A stretch of DNA of 35,681 nucleotides from Hyphomicrobium sp. (lineage in GTDB: Bacteria > Pseudomonadota > Alphaproteobacteria > Rhizobiales > Hyphomicrobiaceae), in contig NZ_RXIZ01000004.1 in assembly GCF_003987855.1 (NCBI RefSeq), positions 226,028 through 261,708 on the forward strand. The letters are read 5' to 3'. The notes under the pieces were generated by a model. That model made no database searches, was not told the origin of the DNA, and saw only the letters and a list, made by a program, of their open reading frames with translations. Made by a program: the position numbers and the translations under genes. Positions 29,612 through 35,681 of this stretch are shown one piece after another. Each line of letters begins with the position of its first letter. The stretch's first letter is position 1.

Positions 29612-30336
29612 GCCGTCTCCAGAAGTTCGAGCGCCTGCTTCGCATCGAGTCGCCCATCATAGAGCGCGCGGCCCGTGATGGCGCCTTCGAGCATGCGATA
29701 TTCTGGTTTCATCAGGTCGCGCACATCCTCGATCGACGCAAGACCTCCCGACGCGATCACGGGGATGCCGGTGGCCTTCGCGAGATCGGCGGTCGCGGGC
29801 AGATTGAGGCCTTTGAGAACACCGTCCCGTTCGATGTCGGTGTAGATGATGGCAGCGACACCCGCGTCCTCGAAGCGTTTGGCGAGGTCGATCGCCGAAA
29901 GCTCCGACGTTTCCGCCCAGCCTTCGACGGCCACCTTGCCGCCCTTGGCGTCGATGCCGACCGCGACGCGTCCCGGGAATCGCTTGGCTGCGTCCTTCAC
30001 CAAGGCCGGGTCGCGCACCGCCACCGTTCCGAGGATGACGCGGCGAATACCCTTGTCGAGCCAGGTCTCGATGGTCGCGAGATCCCGGATTCCCCCGCCC
30101 AGCTGCGCCGGCATCTTGATCGCCTTCAGGATCGCTTCGACCGCCGCCGCGTTGACCGGCTTACCGGCGAACGCGCCGTTGAGATCGACGATGTGCAGGT
30201 ACTTGAAGCCCTGGCGCTCAAAACTCGCAGCCTGCGCCGCTGGATCGTCGTTGAACACCGTCGCGGCGTCCATCTCGCCGAGCTTCAGCCGGACGCACTG
30301 GCCGTCCTTGAGGTCAATGGCAGGAAATAGGATCAA
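29608..30336 (-). CDS. hisA: Phosphoribosylformimino-AICAR phosphate isomerase
   Basis: HisA opens the ribose ring of ProFAR to form PRFAR, the HisF-HisH substrate. The 242-residue barrel has [16 protein letters not shown] with the catalytic Asp, [50 protein letters not shown] and [14 protein letters not shown]. The start is a TTG at 30336 (AAGAGAG nearby), with no in-frame ATG before it. An inverted copy of the CCCTCACCC repeat lies just upstream. Confidence 0.97.
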   Translation of the reverse strand: MILFPAIDLKDGQCVRLKLGEMDAATVFNDDPAAQAASFERQGFKYLHIVDLNGAFAGKPVNAAAVEAILKAIKMPAQLGGGIRDLATIETWLDKGIRRVILGTVAVRDPALVKDAAKRFPGRVAVGIDAKGGKVAVEGWAETSELSAIDLAKRFEDAGVAAIIYTDIERDGVLKGLNLPATADLAKATGIPVIASGGLASIEDVRDLMKPEYRMLEGAITGRALYDGRLDAKQALELLETA

Positions 30337-30363
30337 TCGTCGTCTCTCTTACGGATGTGCGGC

Positions 30364-30456
30364 GAACTCCCTCTCCTCTTGGAGAGAGGGTCGGGGTGAG
30401 GGGCGTGCCCCTCATCCGGCCTGCGACCAGCTTCTACCCAAGGGGGAGAAAGATCT
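30364..30456 (-). repeat. Dispersed CCCTCACCCTAACCC-type repeat, copy B (inverted)
   Basis: On the minus strand the order TTCTCCCCCTTGGG, GGCCGGATGAGGGGC, GCCCCTCACCCCGACCC and AGAGGAGAGGGAG follows the blocks of copy A at 26381-26462. The two copies point in opposite directions and bracket hisF, prfC and hisA. Copy B begins 28 bases upstream of the hisA start. The rest of 30337-30603 shows no gene. Confidence 0.8.
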
Positions 30457-30603
30457 TGGCGGCCATCAGATTGCTATCTTGGGTTTCTATGTTTCCCGTG
30501 CGATCAATCGCGGATCGCGCGCTACGTCAAGCCCGGCCCTGCGCCTGACGCACGGCGGCCGGATTGGCAAAGCCATGTCGCAGGGCAAAATTGTAGAGTT
30601 CCT

Positions 30604-30918
30604 ATGGCCACCGCGTTTCTCGTCGAACCTCCGCCAGCCGTCGCCCGGCGCCCTCTGACCGAGGAGGACGCCATCGACATCTGGATTGCCCGCTGGCTCA
30701 GGATCCGCCCCACGGACCTGCAGCGCCGTTATGCGTGCGATCCGCGCCGCCTCTATGAAATCTGGGAGGAAGTCCGCTTCCCCGGCACGCGCGCGCAGGC
30801 GCTGGCCGAGTTCCAGCGCCGCTTTCCGGGGCTTGAGCCGCGCTTTGATCCCGGACCGCACCGTCGCGTCCCGACGGCGCCGCATCCCGGGCAATTGAGC
30901 CTGTTTTCAGATAAGTGA
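30604..30918 (+). CDS. Small hypothetical protein at the left of the accessory island
   Basis: A 104-residue protein. The central part, LTEEDAIDIWIARWLRIRP, DLQRRYACDPRRLYEIWEEV and ALAEFQRRFPGL, is helical and basic, like a short DNA- or RNA-binding domain. The tail is Pro-rich and ends GQLSLFSDK. No confident family assignment. It converges with the 77-residue gene at 30941. Confidence 0.65.
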   Translation: MATAFLVEPPPAVARRPLTEEDAIDIWIARWLRIRPTDLQRRYACDPRRLYEIWEEVRFPGTRAQALAEFQRRFPGLEPRFDPGPHRRVPTAPHPGQLSLFSDK

Positions 30919-30940
30919 GCGCCTCAAAGGTCCGGCGCTC

Positions 30941-31174
30941 TTAGAACCCGAAGAACTTCCGCCGCAGAGCGTCCTCGTAGTCCTTCTTCGCGGCCTTCAC
31001 CTTCGACCGCAACTCGTCTTCGGCGAAATGCGCGGCTTCCCATTGGTCCACCTCGGCAACCGAATGGTTGACCGACGCCAGCTCTTCTTCCCGCTTGATT
31101 GCCGCGATCCACTGCTCGACGAGCGCCTTGTAGGCGCTCTGCAGCTGATCCAGTTCCGAGACGTTGTCGTCCAT
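30941..31174 (-). CDS. Small coiled-coil hypothetical protein
   Basis: A 77-residue protein from ATG 31174, preceded by GGGAGATGTGAG. It is almost wholly helical and charged (SELDQLQSAYKALVEQW, AIKREEELASVNHSVAE, DELRSKVKAAKKDYEDAL), with a predicted coiled coil and the end RRKFFGF. It points away from the LexA-box region (31308-31369), which lies 134 bases upstream of its start, so it might share that control. Function is unknown. Confidence 0.7.
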   Translation of the reverse strand: MDDNVSELDQLQSAYKALVEQWIAAIKREEELASVNHSVAEVDQWEAAHFAEDELRSKVKAAKKDYEDALRRKFFGF

Positions 31175-31307
31175 CTCACATCTCCCGCAAGGCTTCGGGA
31201 CGGTGTCTAGCGGCTCTGCGTGACCCGCCGACGACAAACCCGCGCAACATCAGGCCAAAGGCCGACGCTGGAGAGTTGCATAATCATCCGCAGCCCAGAA
31301 CGTCGAA

Positions 31308-31322
31308 GAACATTTTTGGAAC
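31308..31322 (-). promoter_or_regulatory. Candidate LexA operator, reverse orientation
   Basis: GAACATTTTTGGAAC reads GAAC-N7-GAAC, the reverse complement of the alphaproteobacterial LexA box GTTC-N7-GTTC. All eight specified bases match. It overlaps the candidate -35 box at 31316-31321. A second match lies 32 bases downstream in the other orientation. Confidence 0.65.
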
Positions 31323-31344
31323 AAACACTGGACAGACGGATAGA
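31316..31344 (+). promoter_or_regulatory. Candidate promoter of the Cas2-like gene
   Basis: TTGGAA (31316-31321) and GATAGA (31339-31344) are spaced by 17 bases. Transcription would start near 31351, with the -35 inside the first LexA box and the start just before the second. LexA bound at both would block polymerase. Confidence 0.5.
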
Positions 31345-31354
31345 GTCGTGGCAT

Positions 31355-31369
31355 GTTCTCCCTATGTTC
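31355..31369 (+). promoter_or_regulatory. Candidate LexA operator, forward orientation
   Basis: GTTCTCCCTATGTTC is an exact GTTC-N7-GTTC, the direct-repeat LexA box of alphaproteobacteria. It lies 79 bases before the ATG of the Cas2-like gene and just after the candidate transcription start. Confidence 0.7.
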
Positions 31370-31447
31370 ACGACGCCCTAAATGAGGCGCCAAACCGGGT
31401 CAGAGTAGTGCGTTCGACCCTCTCGAATAACCTTAGGAGAGCCCCCC

Positions 31448-31816
31448 ATGCGCACCTATCTGATCTCTTACGACCTCGCCCATCCGACCCGCAATCAGCA
31501 CGTCCTCGCCCAGACCATCATGGGCATCGGCGACAAGTGGGCACGGCCTCTCTCGAACACCTGGTACGTGATGTCCGAGCGCGAGGAAGTCGAACTCGAA
31601 GCCGACCTCAGGGCACTCCTCGCAGAAGACGACGGTCTCCTCATCCAGGCGACCAAGCGTGATGCGGCGATGACCAACACGTCGCTACGCTGGTTCCGTC
31701 AGCGGCGCCCGGGTCTCGACCTCGCCCCGGATGGCAACATCATCGCTTTCCCGCTACCTGCGACGCCGGCAGCCGAGCCGATGGAGCCCGAACTGCCCTT
31801 CGCCAAGGCGGGCTGA
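31448..31816 (+). CDS. Stand-alone Cas2/SinR-fold small protein
   Basis: A 122-residue protein with AGGAGAG before its ATG. The first strand TYLISYDLAHP has Asp 9 at the place of the conserved Cas2 Asp, then a helix NQHVLAQTIMGIGDKW, strand NTWYVMS, helix ELEADLRALLAEDDGLLIQA and TSLRWFRQRR. This ferredoxin-like order is shared by Cas2, VapD and SinR-like proteins, some of which are RNases or DNases. No cas1, effector or repeat array lies in the window. The tail is Pro/Ala-rich. Two LexA boxes upstream suggest SOS control, and a strong terminator follows. The next gene is a diverged paralogue. Confidence 0.8.
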   Translation: MRTYLISYDLAHPTRNQHVLAQTIMGIGDKWARPLSNTWYVMSEREEVELEADLRALLAEDDGLLIQATKRDAAMTNTSLRWFRQRRPGLDLAPDGNIIAFPLPATPAAEPMEPELPFAKAG

Positions 31817-31835
31817 AATCGCGACGAATTCCGGT

Positions 31836-31876
31836 CTTTGGGCGGGGCGGGTTTCTCCCCCCTGCCGTTCCCAAAG
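31836..31876 (+). repeat. Inverted repeat downstream of the Cas2-like gene
   Basis: CTTTGGG (31836-31842) pairs with CCCAAAG (31870-31876), with additional G-run/C-run pairing inside. It starts 19 bases after the stop codon. It may stabilise the 3' end of the mRNA. Confidence 0.55.
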
Positions 31877-31903
31877 GGCTCGTCCCGTCCAAAGCCCGAT
31901 GCT

Positions 31904-31965
31904 GGAGCTCCGGGGATCACGACTGACCTGTACCCTCAGCGGTCATGATCCCCGGCTCCTTTTTT
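31904..31965 (+). terminator. Intrinsic terminator between the two related genes
   Basis: The left arm GGAGCTCCGGGGATCA and the right arm TGATCCCCGGCTCC (to 31959) pair with a two-base bulge, extended inside by TGACC/GGTCA, and are followed by TTTTTT (31960-31965). It implies that the second gene has its own promoter or depends on read-through; TTGAAG (31964-31969) and TTTGTT (31987-31992), 17 apart, are a weak option. Confidence 0.85.
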
Positions 31966-32027
31966 GAAGTGGCGTACTGCGTTTCCTTTGTTCCGCTCCC
32001 CCAGCGCCTCTCCCCCGGATCAGCGTC

Positions 32028-32375
32028 ATGAAAACCTTCCTTCTCCATCAGACCCCCAAATCCGCCAACCAGGACACCTGGACGGTGACGTTCTCGCTTC
32101 CCTACATCGCCACCGAATATGCTCCCGCCGGTAACGGCGTCTGGTACGTCCGAAGCTGGCTCGGCGCCGAGCAGATCAAGCGCCGTCTCGCTATCCTGTT
32201 CGATCATCCCGATGAGCTGATCGTGCATGAATTGGGACGTGCCGACTTGGCCGGCACCGCCAAGCTCAAATGGCTCGAAGGACGCCTCGAAGACGACGAC
32301 ATGGATGCCTCATGGCACGTGCCGCGCGGCGTCTGGACGGTCATTCAGTCCGCGGTCGGCACGCTCGCCCGCTGA
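32028..32375 (+). CDS. Diverged paralogue of the Cas2-like protein
   Basis: A 115-residue protein. It aligns end to end with the upstream Cas2-like protein: MKTFLLHQ against MRTYLISY, NGVWYVRSW against SNTWYVMSE, QIKRRLAILFDHPDELIVHEL against ELEADLRALLAEDDGLLIQAT, and TAKLKWLEGRL against TSLRWFRQRR. The Asp of the Cas2 YD motif is absent here, so a catalytic role is doubtful and it may partner or regulate the first protein. The ribosome-binding site is weak. No named family is recognised. Confidence 0.72.
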   Translation: MKTFLLHQTPKSANQDTWTVTFSLPYIATEYAPAGNGVWYVRSWLGAEQIKRRLAILFDHPDELIVHELGRADLAGTAKLKWLEGRLEDDDMDASWHVPRGVWTVIQSAVGTLAR

Positions 32376-32409
32376 CTCCATCTGACGGCAAGCCATCAAG
32401 CCCCGCGTC

Positions 32410-32433
32410 ATGGCCGCTCCTGAGAGCGGCCAT
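32410..32433 (+). repeat. Dispersed palindrome (CATGGCCG family)
   Basis: ATGGCCGCTC (32410-32419) pairs perfectly with GAGCGGCCAT (32424-32433). It sits between the Cas2-paralogue and the convergent hisH. The core resembles the elements after leuC and leuD. Confidence 0.7.
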
Positions 32434-32483
32434 CGACGTCTGCGATGGCACGCGGCCGGCCCGAGGCTTCGCGCGCGGCCGCG

Positions 32484-33137
32484 TTACGGCGTCCACTTCA
32501 AGAAATTGGCGATGAGCTTCAGCCCGAGCTTCTGGCTCTTTTCCGGGTGAAACTGCGTGCCTGCGATGTTGCCGTCGCCGACGATCGCCGTAATCGGGCC
32601 GCCGTAATCCGTCTCAGCCACGACGACCCGTCGCTCGGTGGGCGTCATCGCGAACGAATGCACGAAGTAGGCGTGCCACCCATCGGGTCCTGTCGGGATC
32701 CCATCAAGCAGCGCGTGCGGGGTGACAACGTCGAGCGTGTTCCAGCCCATGTGCGGGATCTTGAGAGCCGGATCCTTCGGCTCGATCGCGCGCACCTCGC
32801 CCTTGATCCAGCCGAGCCCCGGCGTCTCGACGAATTCGAGCCCGCGTTCGGATAGAAGCTGCATGCCGACGCAAATGCCGAGAAAGGGCCGCCCCTTGTG
32901 ACGCACGGTCTCTTCCAGTGCCGCGATTAATCCAGGGACGCGCTCGAGCCCGTGCTTGCAATCGCCATAGGCACCAACCCCCGGCAGCACGATCCGGTCA
33001 GCGGAGAGAACATCCTCGGGCCTTGGACTGACGATGATCTTCGCATCAGCCGAGCTGTCGCGCGCCGCGCTCTCGAACGCCTTCGCCGCCGAGTGCAGGT
33101 TACCTGACCCGTAATCGATGATGACGACGCTTTGCAT
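32484..33137 (-). CDS. hisH: Imidazole glycerol phosphate synthase, glutaminase subunit
   Basis: HisH supplies ammonia to HisF. The 217-residue class I glutamine amidotransferase has [32 protein letters not shown], the nucleophile Cys in [11 protein letters not shown] and His/Glu in [16 protein letters not shown] 33137 fits the family; the longer frame to 33215 was rejected. An accessory island separates it from hisA. Confidence 0.97.
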   Translation of the reverse strand: MQSVVIIDYGSGNLHSAAKAFESAARDSSADAKIIVSPRPEDVLSADRIVLPGVGAYGDCKHGLERVPGLIAALEETVRHKGRPFLGICVGMQLLSERGLEFVETPGLGWIKGEVRAIEPKDPALKIPHMGWNTLDVVTPHALLDGIPTGPDGWHAYFVHSFAMTPTERRVVVAETDYGGPITAIVGDGNIAGTQFHPEKSQKLGLKLIANFLKWTP

Positions 33138-33285
33138 GGGAGAGCAGGCCTCGGGCGAATTGGCAGTTGGATATCGGTGCGCGCATCCAATGCCGGAAGC
33201 CGGGCTGATTGTCACCCCGGCGGGCGCATGGTCGTCCCGCGCTTATTTGCGCCGGCAGGGAAAACGCCAGAACGGCGCCTGACCG

Positions 33286-33756
33286 TTAGGCGCTGGCGCC
33301 GAATGGCCAAAAGCGCGATCCGCGCTGCGGAGGCATGCCCTGCCCCCTCTCGTCGCTCGCGATCACGGGCTGCTGCGGCAGCCAGCTCTCGAAGAACCTT
33401 CGCTCGCATTCGGCCATGGTGCGGCCATTGACGACGCCGAGCATCTGCCAGCCCTTTTGATCCAGCATCCAGCGTTTGAACGTCGAAATCTCGAGCCCGA
33501 GATAGATGTTGAGCGCCAGAAAGAGGATACCCGACAATTCCGGGCTGACCTTCAGCGACTGGAGCAAATACGCGAGCAGTCCCGTGCCGGCGAGGTACGC
33601 GATCGCCATGAGCCAAAGCCCATTGGCGATGAACCCGAGCGGCGGACAGATCGCGGTCAGCCAGGAAAAGCCATCCTTCACGAATTCCAGCTCCACGCCA
33701 CGGTCGACACGGTCGGAATCCGCTTCCGGTGGTTCGTGAACGGTATAGGTCGCCAC
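33286..33756 (-). CDS. DUF2628 domain membrane protein
   Basis: A 156-residue protein. GTG 33756 gives ATYTVHEPP at the N-terminus, as in the family, with a GAGG close before it; a TTG three codons upstream has its purine-rich site directly adjacent. Two hydrophobic helices follow (about 30-60 and 68-85, with LTAICPPLGFIANGLWLMA), then a cytosolic segment with ERRFFESWLP. DUF2628 is a membrane family of unknown role, commonly sitting between hisB and hisH in Hyphomicrobiales, as here. Confidence 0.87.
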   Translation of the reverse strand: MATYTVHEPPEADSDRVDRGVELEFVKDGFSWLTAICPPLGFIANGLWLMAIAYLAGTGLLAYLLQSLKVSPELSGILFLALNIYLGLEISTFKRWMLDQKGWQMLGVVNGRTMAECERRFFESWLPQQPVIASDERGQGMPPQRGSRFWPFGASA

Positions 33757-33804
33757 AGACCTCAACTCCTCGCTACGTCTGAACCGTCGAAAGCCCAGGC
33801 CAAT

Positions 33805-34395
33805 CTAAAGGCTGCCCTTCGTCGAGGGAATGCGGCCTGCCTGCCGCGGATCGACCGCGATCGCAGCCTTGAGCGCGCGCGCCAGCCCCTTATAGCAGGT
33901 CTCGGCGATATGGTGATTGTTCTCGCCGTAGAGGTTTTCGACGTGCAGCGTGATGCCGGCGTTCTGTGCAAACGCCTGAAACCACTCGCGAAAAAGCTCA
34001 GTGTCCATCTCGCCGAGCTTCGGCCGGGTGAATTCGACCTTCCAGACCAGGAACGGCCGCCCCGACACGTCGAGCGCGACCCGCGTCAGCGTCTCGTCCA
34101 TCGGCAGATGAACGTCGGCATAGCGCACGATCCCGGCCTTGTCTTCGAGCGCTTTGGCGATCGCCTGCCCGACAACGATGCCCGTGTCTTCGGCCGTGTG
34201 GTGATAATCGATGTGCAGGTCGCCCTTCGCCCGGAGCGTGATGTTGATCAGCGAATGACGGGCGAGCTGCTCCAGCATGTGATCGAGGAAGCCGATGCCC
34301 GTCGCGATATCGTAAGCGCCGGTGCCATCAAGATCGACGGTCGCGGAGATCTCGGTCTCCTTGGTCTTGCGCGTGATCGTCGCCTGCCGCTTCAC
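33805..34395 (-). CDS. hisB: Imidazoleglycerol-phosphate dehydratase
   Basis: It converts IGP to imidazole acetol phosphate. The 196-residue protein has the duplicated metal motifs [11 protein letters not shown] and [12 protein letters not shown], plus [15 protein letters not shown] and [12 protein letters not shown]. The start is the GTG at 34395, with GGAGAGGG nine bases upstream; a longer frame to 34458 runs through a palindromic repeat and was rejected. It is monofunctional and divergent from hslV. Confidence 0.97.
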   Translation of the reverse strand: MKRQATITRKTKETEISATVDLDGTGAYDIATGIGFLDHMLEQLARHSLINITLRAKGDLHIDYHHTAEDTGIVVGQAIAKALEDKAGIVRYADVHLPMDETLTRVALDVSGRPFLVWKVEFTRPKLGEMDTELFREWFQAFAQNAGITLHVENLYGENNHHIAETCYKGLARALKAAIAVDPRQAGRIPSTKGSL

Positions 34396-34419
34396 GTGAA
34401 TCCCTCTCCAATTTTGCCT

Positions 34420-34464
34420 TGGCGGCCGGCTCCCGGAACGGGAGTAGCCAGGGCCCACATAAAA
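34420..34464 (+). repeat. Dispersed palindrome (GGCGGCCGGCTCC family), copy 2
   Basis: TGGCGGCCGGCTCCC and GGGAG, then GGGCCCACATAAAA follow the same plan as the element at 23165-23207, with a changed loop and right arm. It lies between the divergent hisB and hslV. Confidence 0.7.
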
Positions 34465-34567
34465 GCCCTTACCCGCGGCGCTGCGAGCGTTTATCAGCTT
34501 CAGGCGCCCAGGGCCAAGGGGCCCGACCTTGCATCTTCACTCCAAAAGCTTAACTGACGCGATACAT

Positions 34568-35140
34568 ATGACGCATCCGAGCCAAAATGCCGGCGACTCC
34601 AGCTGGCACGCCACCACCATCCTGACGGTCCGCAAGGGCGGCAAAGTTGTAGTGGCCGGCGACGGCCAGGTCAGCCTTGGCCAAACGGTCATCAAATCGA
34701 ATGCCCGGAAAGTCCGCCGGCTCGGCAAGGGCGACGTGATCGGCGGCTTTGCTGGCGCCACGGCCGACGCATTCACCCTGTTTGAGCGGCTCGAAGCCAA
34801 GCTCGAGCAATATCCCGGTCAGCTCACCCGCGCCGCCGTGGAACTCGCCAAGGATTGGCGGACCGATCGCTTCCTGCGCCGGCTCGAAGCCATGATGATC
34901 GTTGCCGACGCCACGACCACCCTGGTTCTGACCGGTACCGGCGACGTACTCGAACCGGAAAACGCCATCGCCGGCATCGGCTCCGGTGGCAACTACGCCC
35001 TCGCCGCCGCCCGCGCACTGATCGACCAGCCCCTCGAAGCCGAGGCGATCGCCCGCAAGGCCATGTCCATTGCCGCCGAGATTTGCGTCTATACGAACGC
35101 CAACATTGTCGTCGAAAGCCTCGACGCCAAAGGCACGTGA
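34568..35140 (+). CDS. hslV: ATP-dependent protease peptidase subunit HslV
   Basis: HslV forms the double hexameric proteolytic core of HslUV. The 190-residue protein has a short propeptide, then the Thr nucleophile in [13 protein letters not shown], followed by [38 protein letters not shown] and [21 protein letters not shown] 34568 is the likely start; a TTG at 34529 would add 13 residues. It faces away from hisB. hslU does not follow directly; a membrane protein gene starts 18 bases after it. Confidence 0.96.
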   Translation: MTHPSQNAGDSSWHATTILTVRKGGKVVVAGDGQVSLGQTVIKSNARKVRRLGKGDVIGGFAGATADAFTLFERLEAKLEQYPGQLTRAAVELAKDWRTDRFLRRLEAMMIVADATTTLVLTGTGDVLEPENAIAGIGSGGNYALAAARALIDQPLEAEAIARKAMSIAAEICVYTNANIVVESLDAKGT

Positions 35141-35158
35141 CGCGAAGCGAGGACGGAC

Positions 35159-35681
35159 ATGGCCAACGGATTACCCAATGATGATCTGAAAGCGGCCGTC
35201 GACGCCGGCGTGATCGATGCCGCGCAAGCCGAAAAGCTGCGCGCCATGCGCCAGGCTCCGGCGCCGCTCGGACCCGACGGCGAGCCGAACGTCCTCGCGG
35301 ACGAAGAACGCTTCCGCTTCTTGAATGGCTTTAACGACATCTTCCTGACGATCGGCGTGCTGCTCGTTGCGGGCGCGTTTTTAAGCGTCACGTCCACCGG
35401 CCTCTTCGGCATAAGCTGGTTTGGGACTCTCGCCGTAGCCGCAGCGACCTTTTGGGTTTTGAGCGAGATCCTCGTCGGCCGCCTGCGCGCCGTGCTGCCC
35501 GGCTTGGTTCTGTCTCTGCTGTTCGTCGCCTTCGCGGCCTCCGCCGTGGTCGTCCAACTGCATTGGGACAATCTGAAAACATCGAACTGGGACGTCGCCT
35601 CCGAACTCACCTTCTGGCGAAATCCCACGCTCGTCTTCGGCTTGCCGGCGTTGATCGCGGCGCTCATCTACTACATTCGTT
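35159..35681 (+). CDS. Multi-spanning membrane protein, cut by window edge
   Basis: An open frame from ATG 35159 (GAGGACGG before it) to the window end, at least 174 residues. It opens with DDLKAAVDAGVIDAAQAEKL, an SHOCT/DUF2157-like helical start, then EERFRFLNGFNDIFLTIGV and at least four hydrophobic segments (about 60-75, 84-100, 107-127, 155-173). This is the pattern of DUF2157-type membrane proteins of unknown function. It is in the same direction as hslV. The C-terminus is not in the window. Confidence 0.75.
   Translation, partial: MANGLPNDDLKAAVDAGVIDAAQAEKLRAMRQAPAPLGPDGEPNVLADEERFRFLNGFNDIFLTIGVLLVAGAFLSVTSTGLFGISWFGTLAVAAATFWVLSEILVGRLRAVLPGLVLSLLFVAFAASAVVVQLHWDNLKTSNWDVASELTFWRNPTLVFGLPALIAALIYYIR

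Noticed and set aside
31238-32480. A CRISPR-Cas locus suggested by the Cas2-like protein
   Set aside because: No repeat-spacer array, cas1 or effector gene is present in the window.
33457-34557. A 366-codon plus-strand frame opposite hisB and DUF2628
   Set aside because: Shadow of two well-supported minus-strand genes.

Overview
The window reads as a conserved chromosomal stretch of a GC-rich alphaproteobacterium of the order Hyphomicrobiales (Rhizobiales), probably close to Hyphomicrobium. The evidence is gene content and order: rph divergent from hrcA-grpE, then dnaK-dnaJ; trxB followed by an LsrB/VtlR-type LysR gene; map-radC; and hisB-DUF2628-hisH with divergent hslV. No rRNA, tRNA, insertion sequence, integrase or CRISPR array was seen. 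The genus is an inference from family resemblance, not from a database search.

Region 1 (1-8333): a minus-strand rph-DUF1772-VOC cluster (the VOC gene is cut by the window edge) diverges from a proteostasis block of hrcA, grpE, dnaK and dnaJ, followed by an NAD(P)H-dependent FMN reductase and pyrF. Region 2 (8334-15946): two secreted L,D-transpeptidases of different classes (YafK-like and YcbB-like), a DUF1330 protein, trmD, two small tail-to-tail overlapping genes, rplS with an unusual C-terminal helical extension, then map and radC. The usual trmD-rplS adjacency is broken here. Region 3 (15943-25027): an MHS-type MFS transporter, trxB, the lsrB-like regulator, and leuC and leuD separated by a methyltransferase, two zinc-protease-like genes and a helical hypothetical gene, followed by a glyoxalase-like gene and a small ORF. 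Region 4 (25058-35681): DUF2244, nth, then a histidine gene series on the minus strand (hisF, hisA, hisH, hisB) broken up by prfC, small hypotheticals and a 2.1-kb accessory island, and finally hslV and the start of a membrane protein.

The most unusual part is the island between hisA and hisH (about 30340-32480). It holds two small proteins (31448-31816 and 32028-32375) that align with each other along about 85 residues. The first looks like a stand-alone Cas2/SinR-fold protein. Its promoter region carries two exact matches to the alphaproteobacterial LexA operator GTTC-N7-GTTC, one in each orientation, on either side of a plausible -35/-10 pair. This suggests a DNA-damage-inducible Cas2-fold protein with a diverged paralogue and no CRISPR locus.

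Intergenic spaces contain many short GC-rich palindromes that fall into at least three dispersed repeat families. Two inverted copies of one family flank the hisF-prfC-hisA segment.
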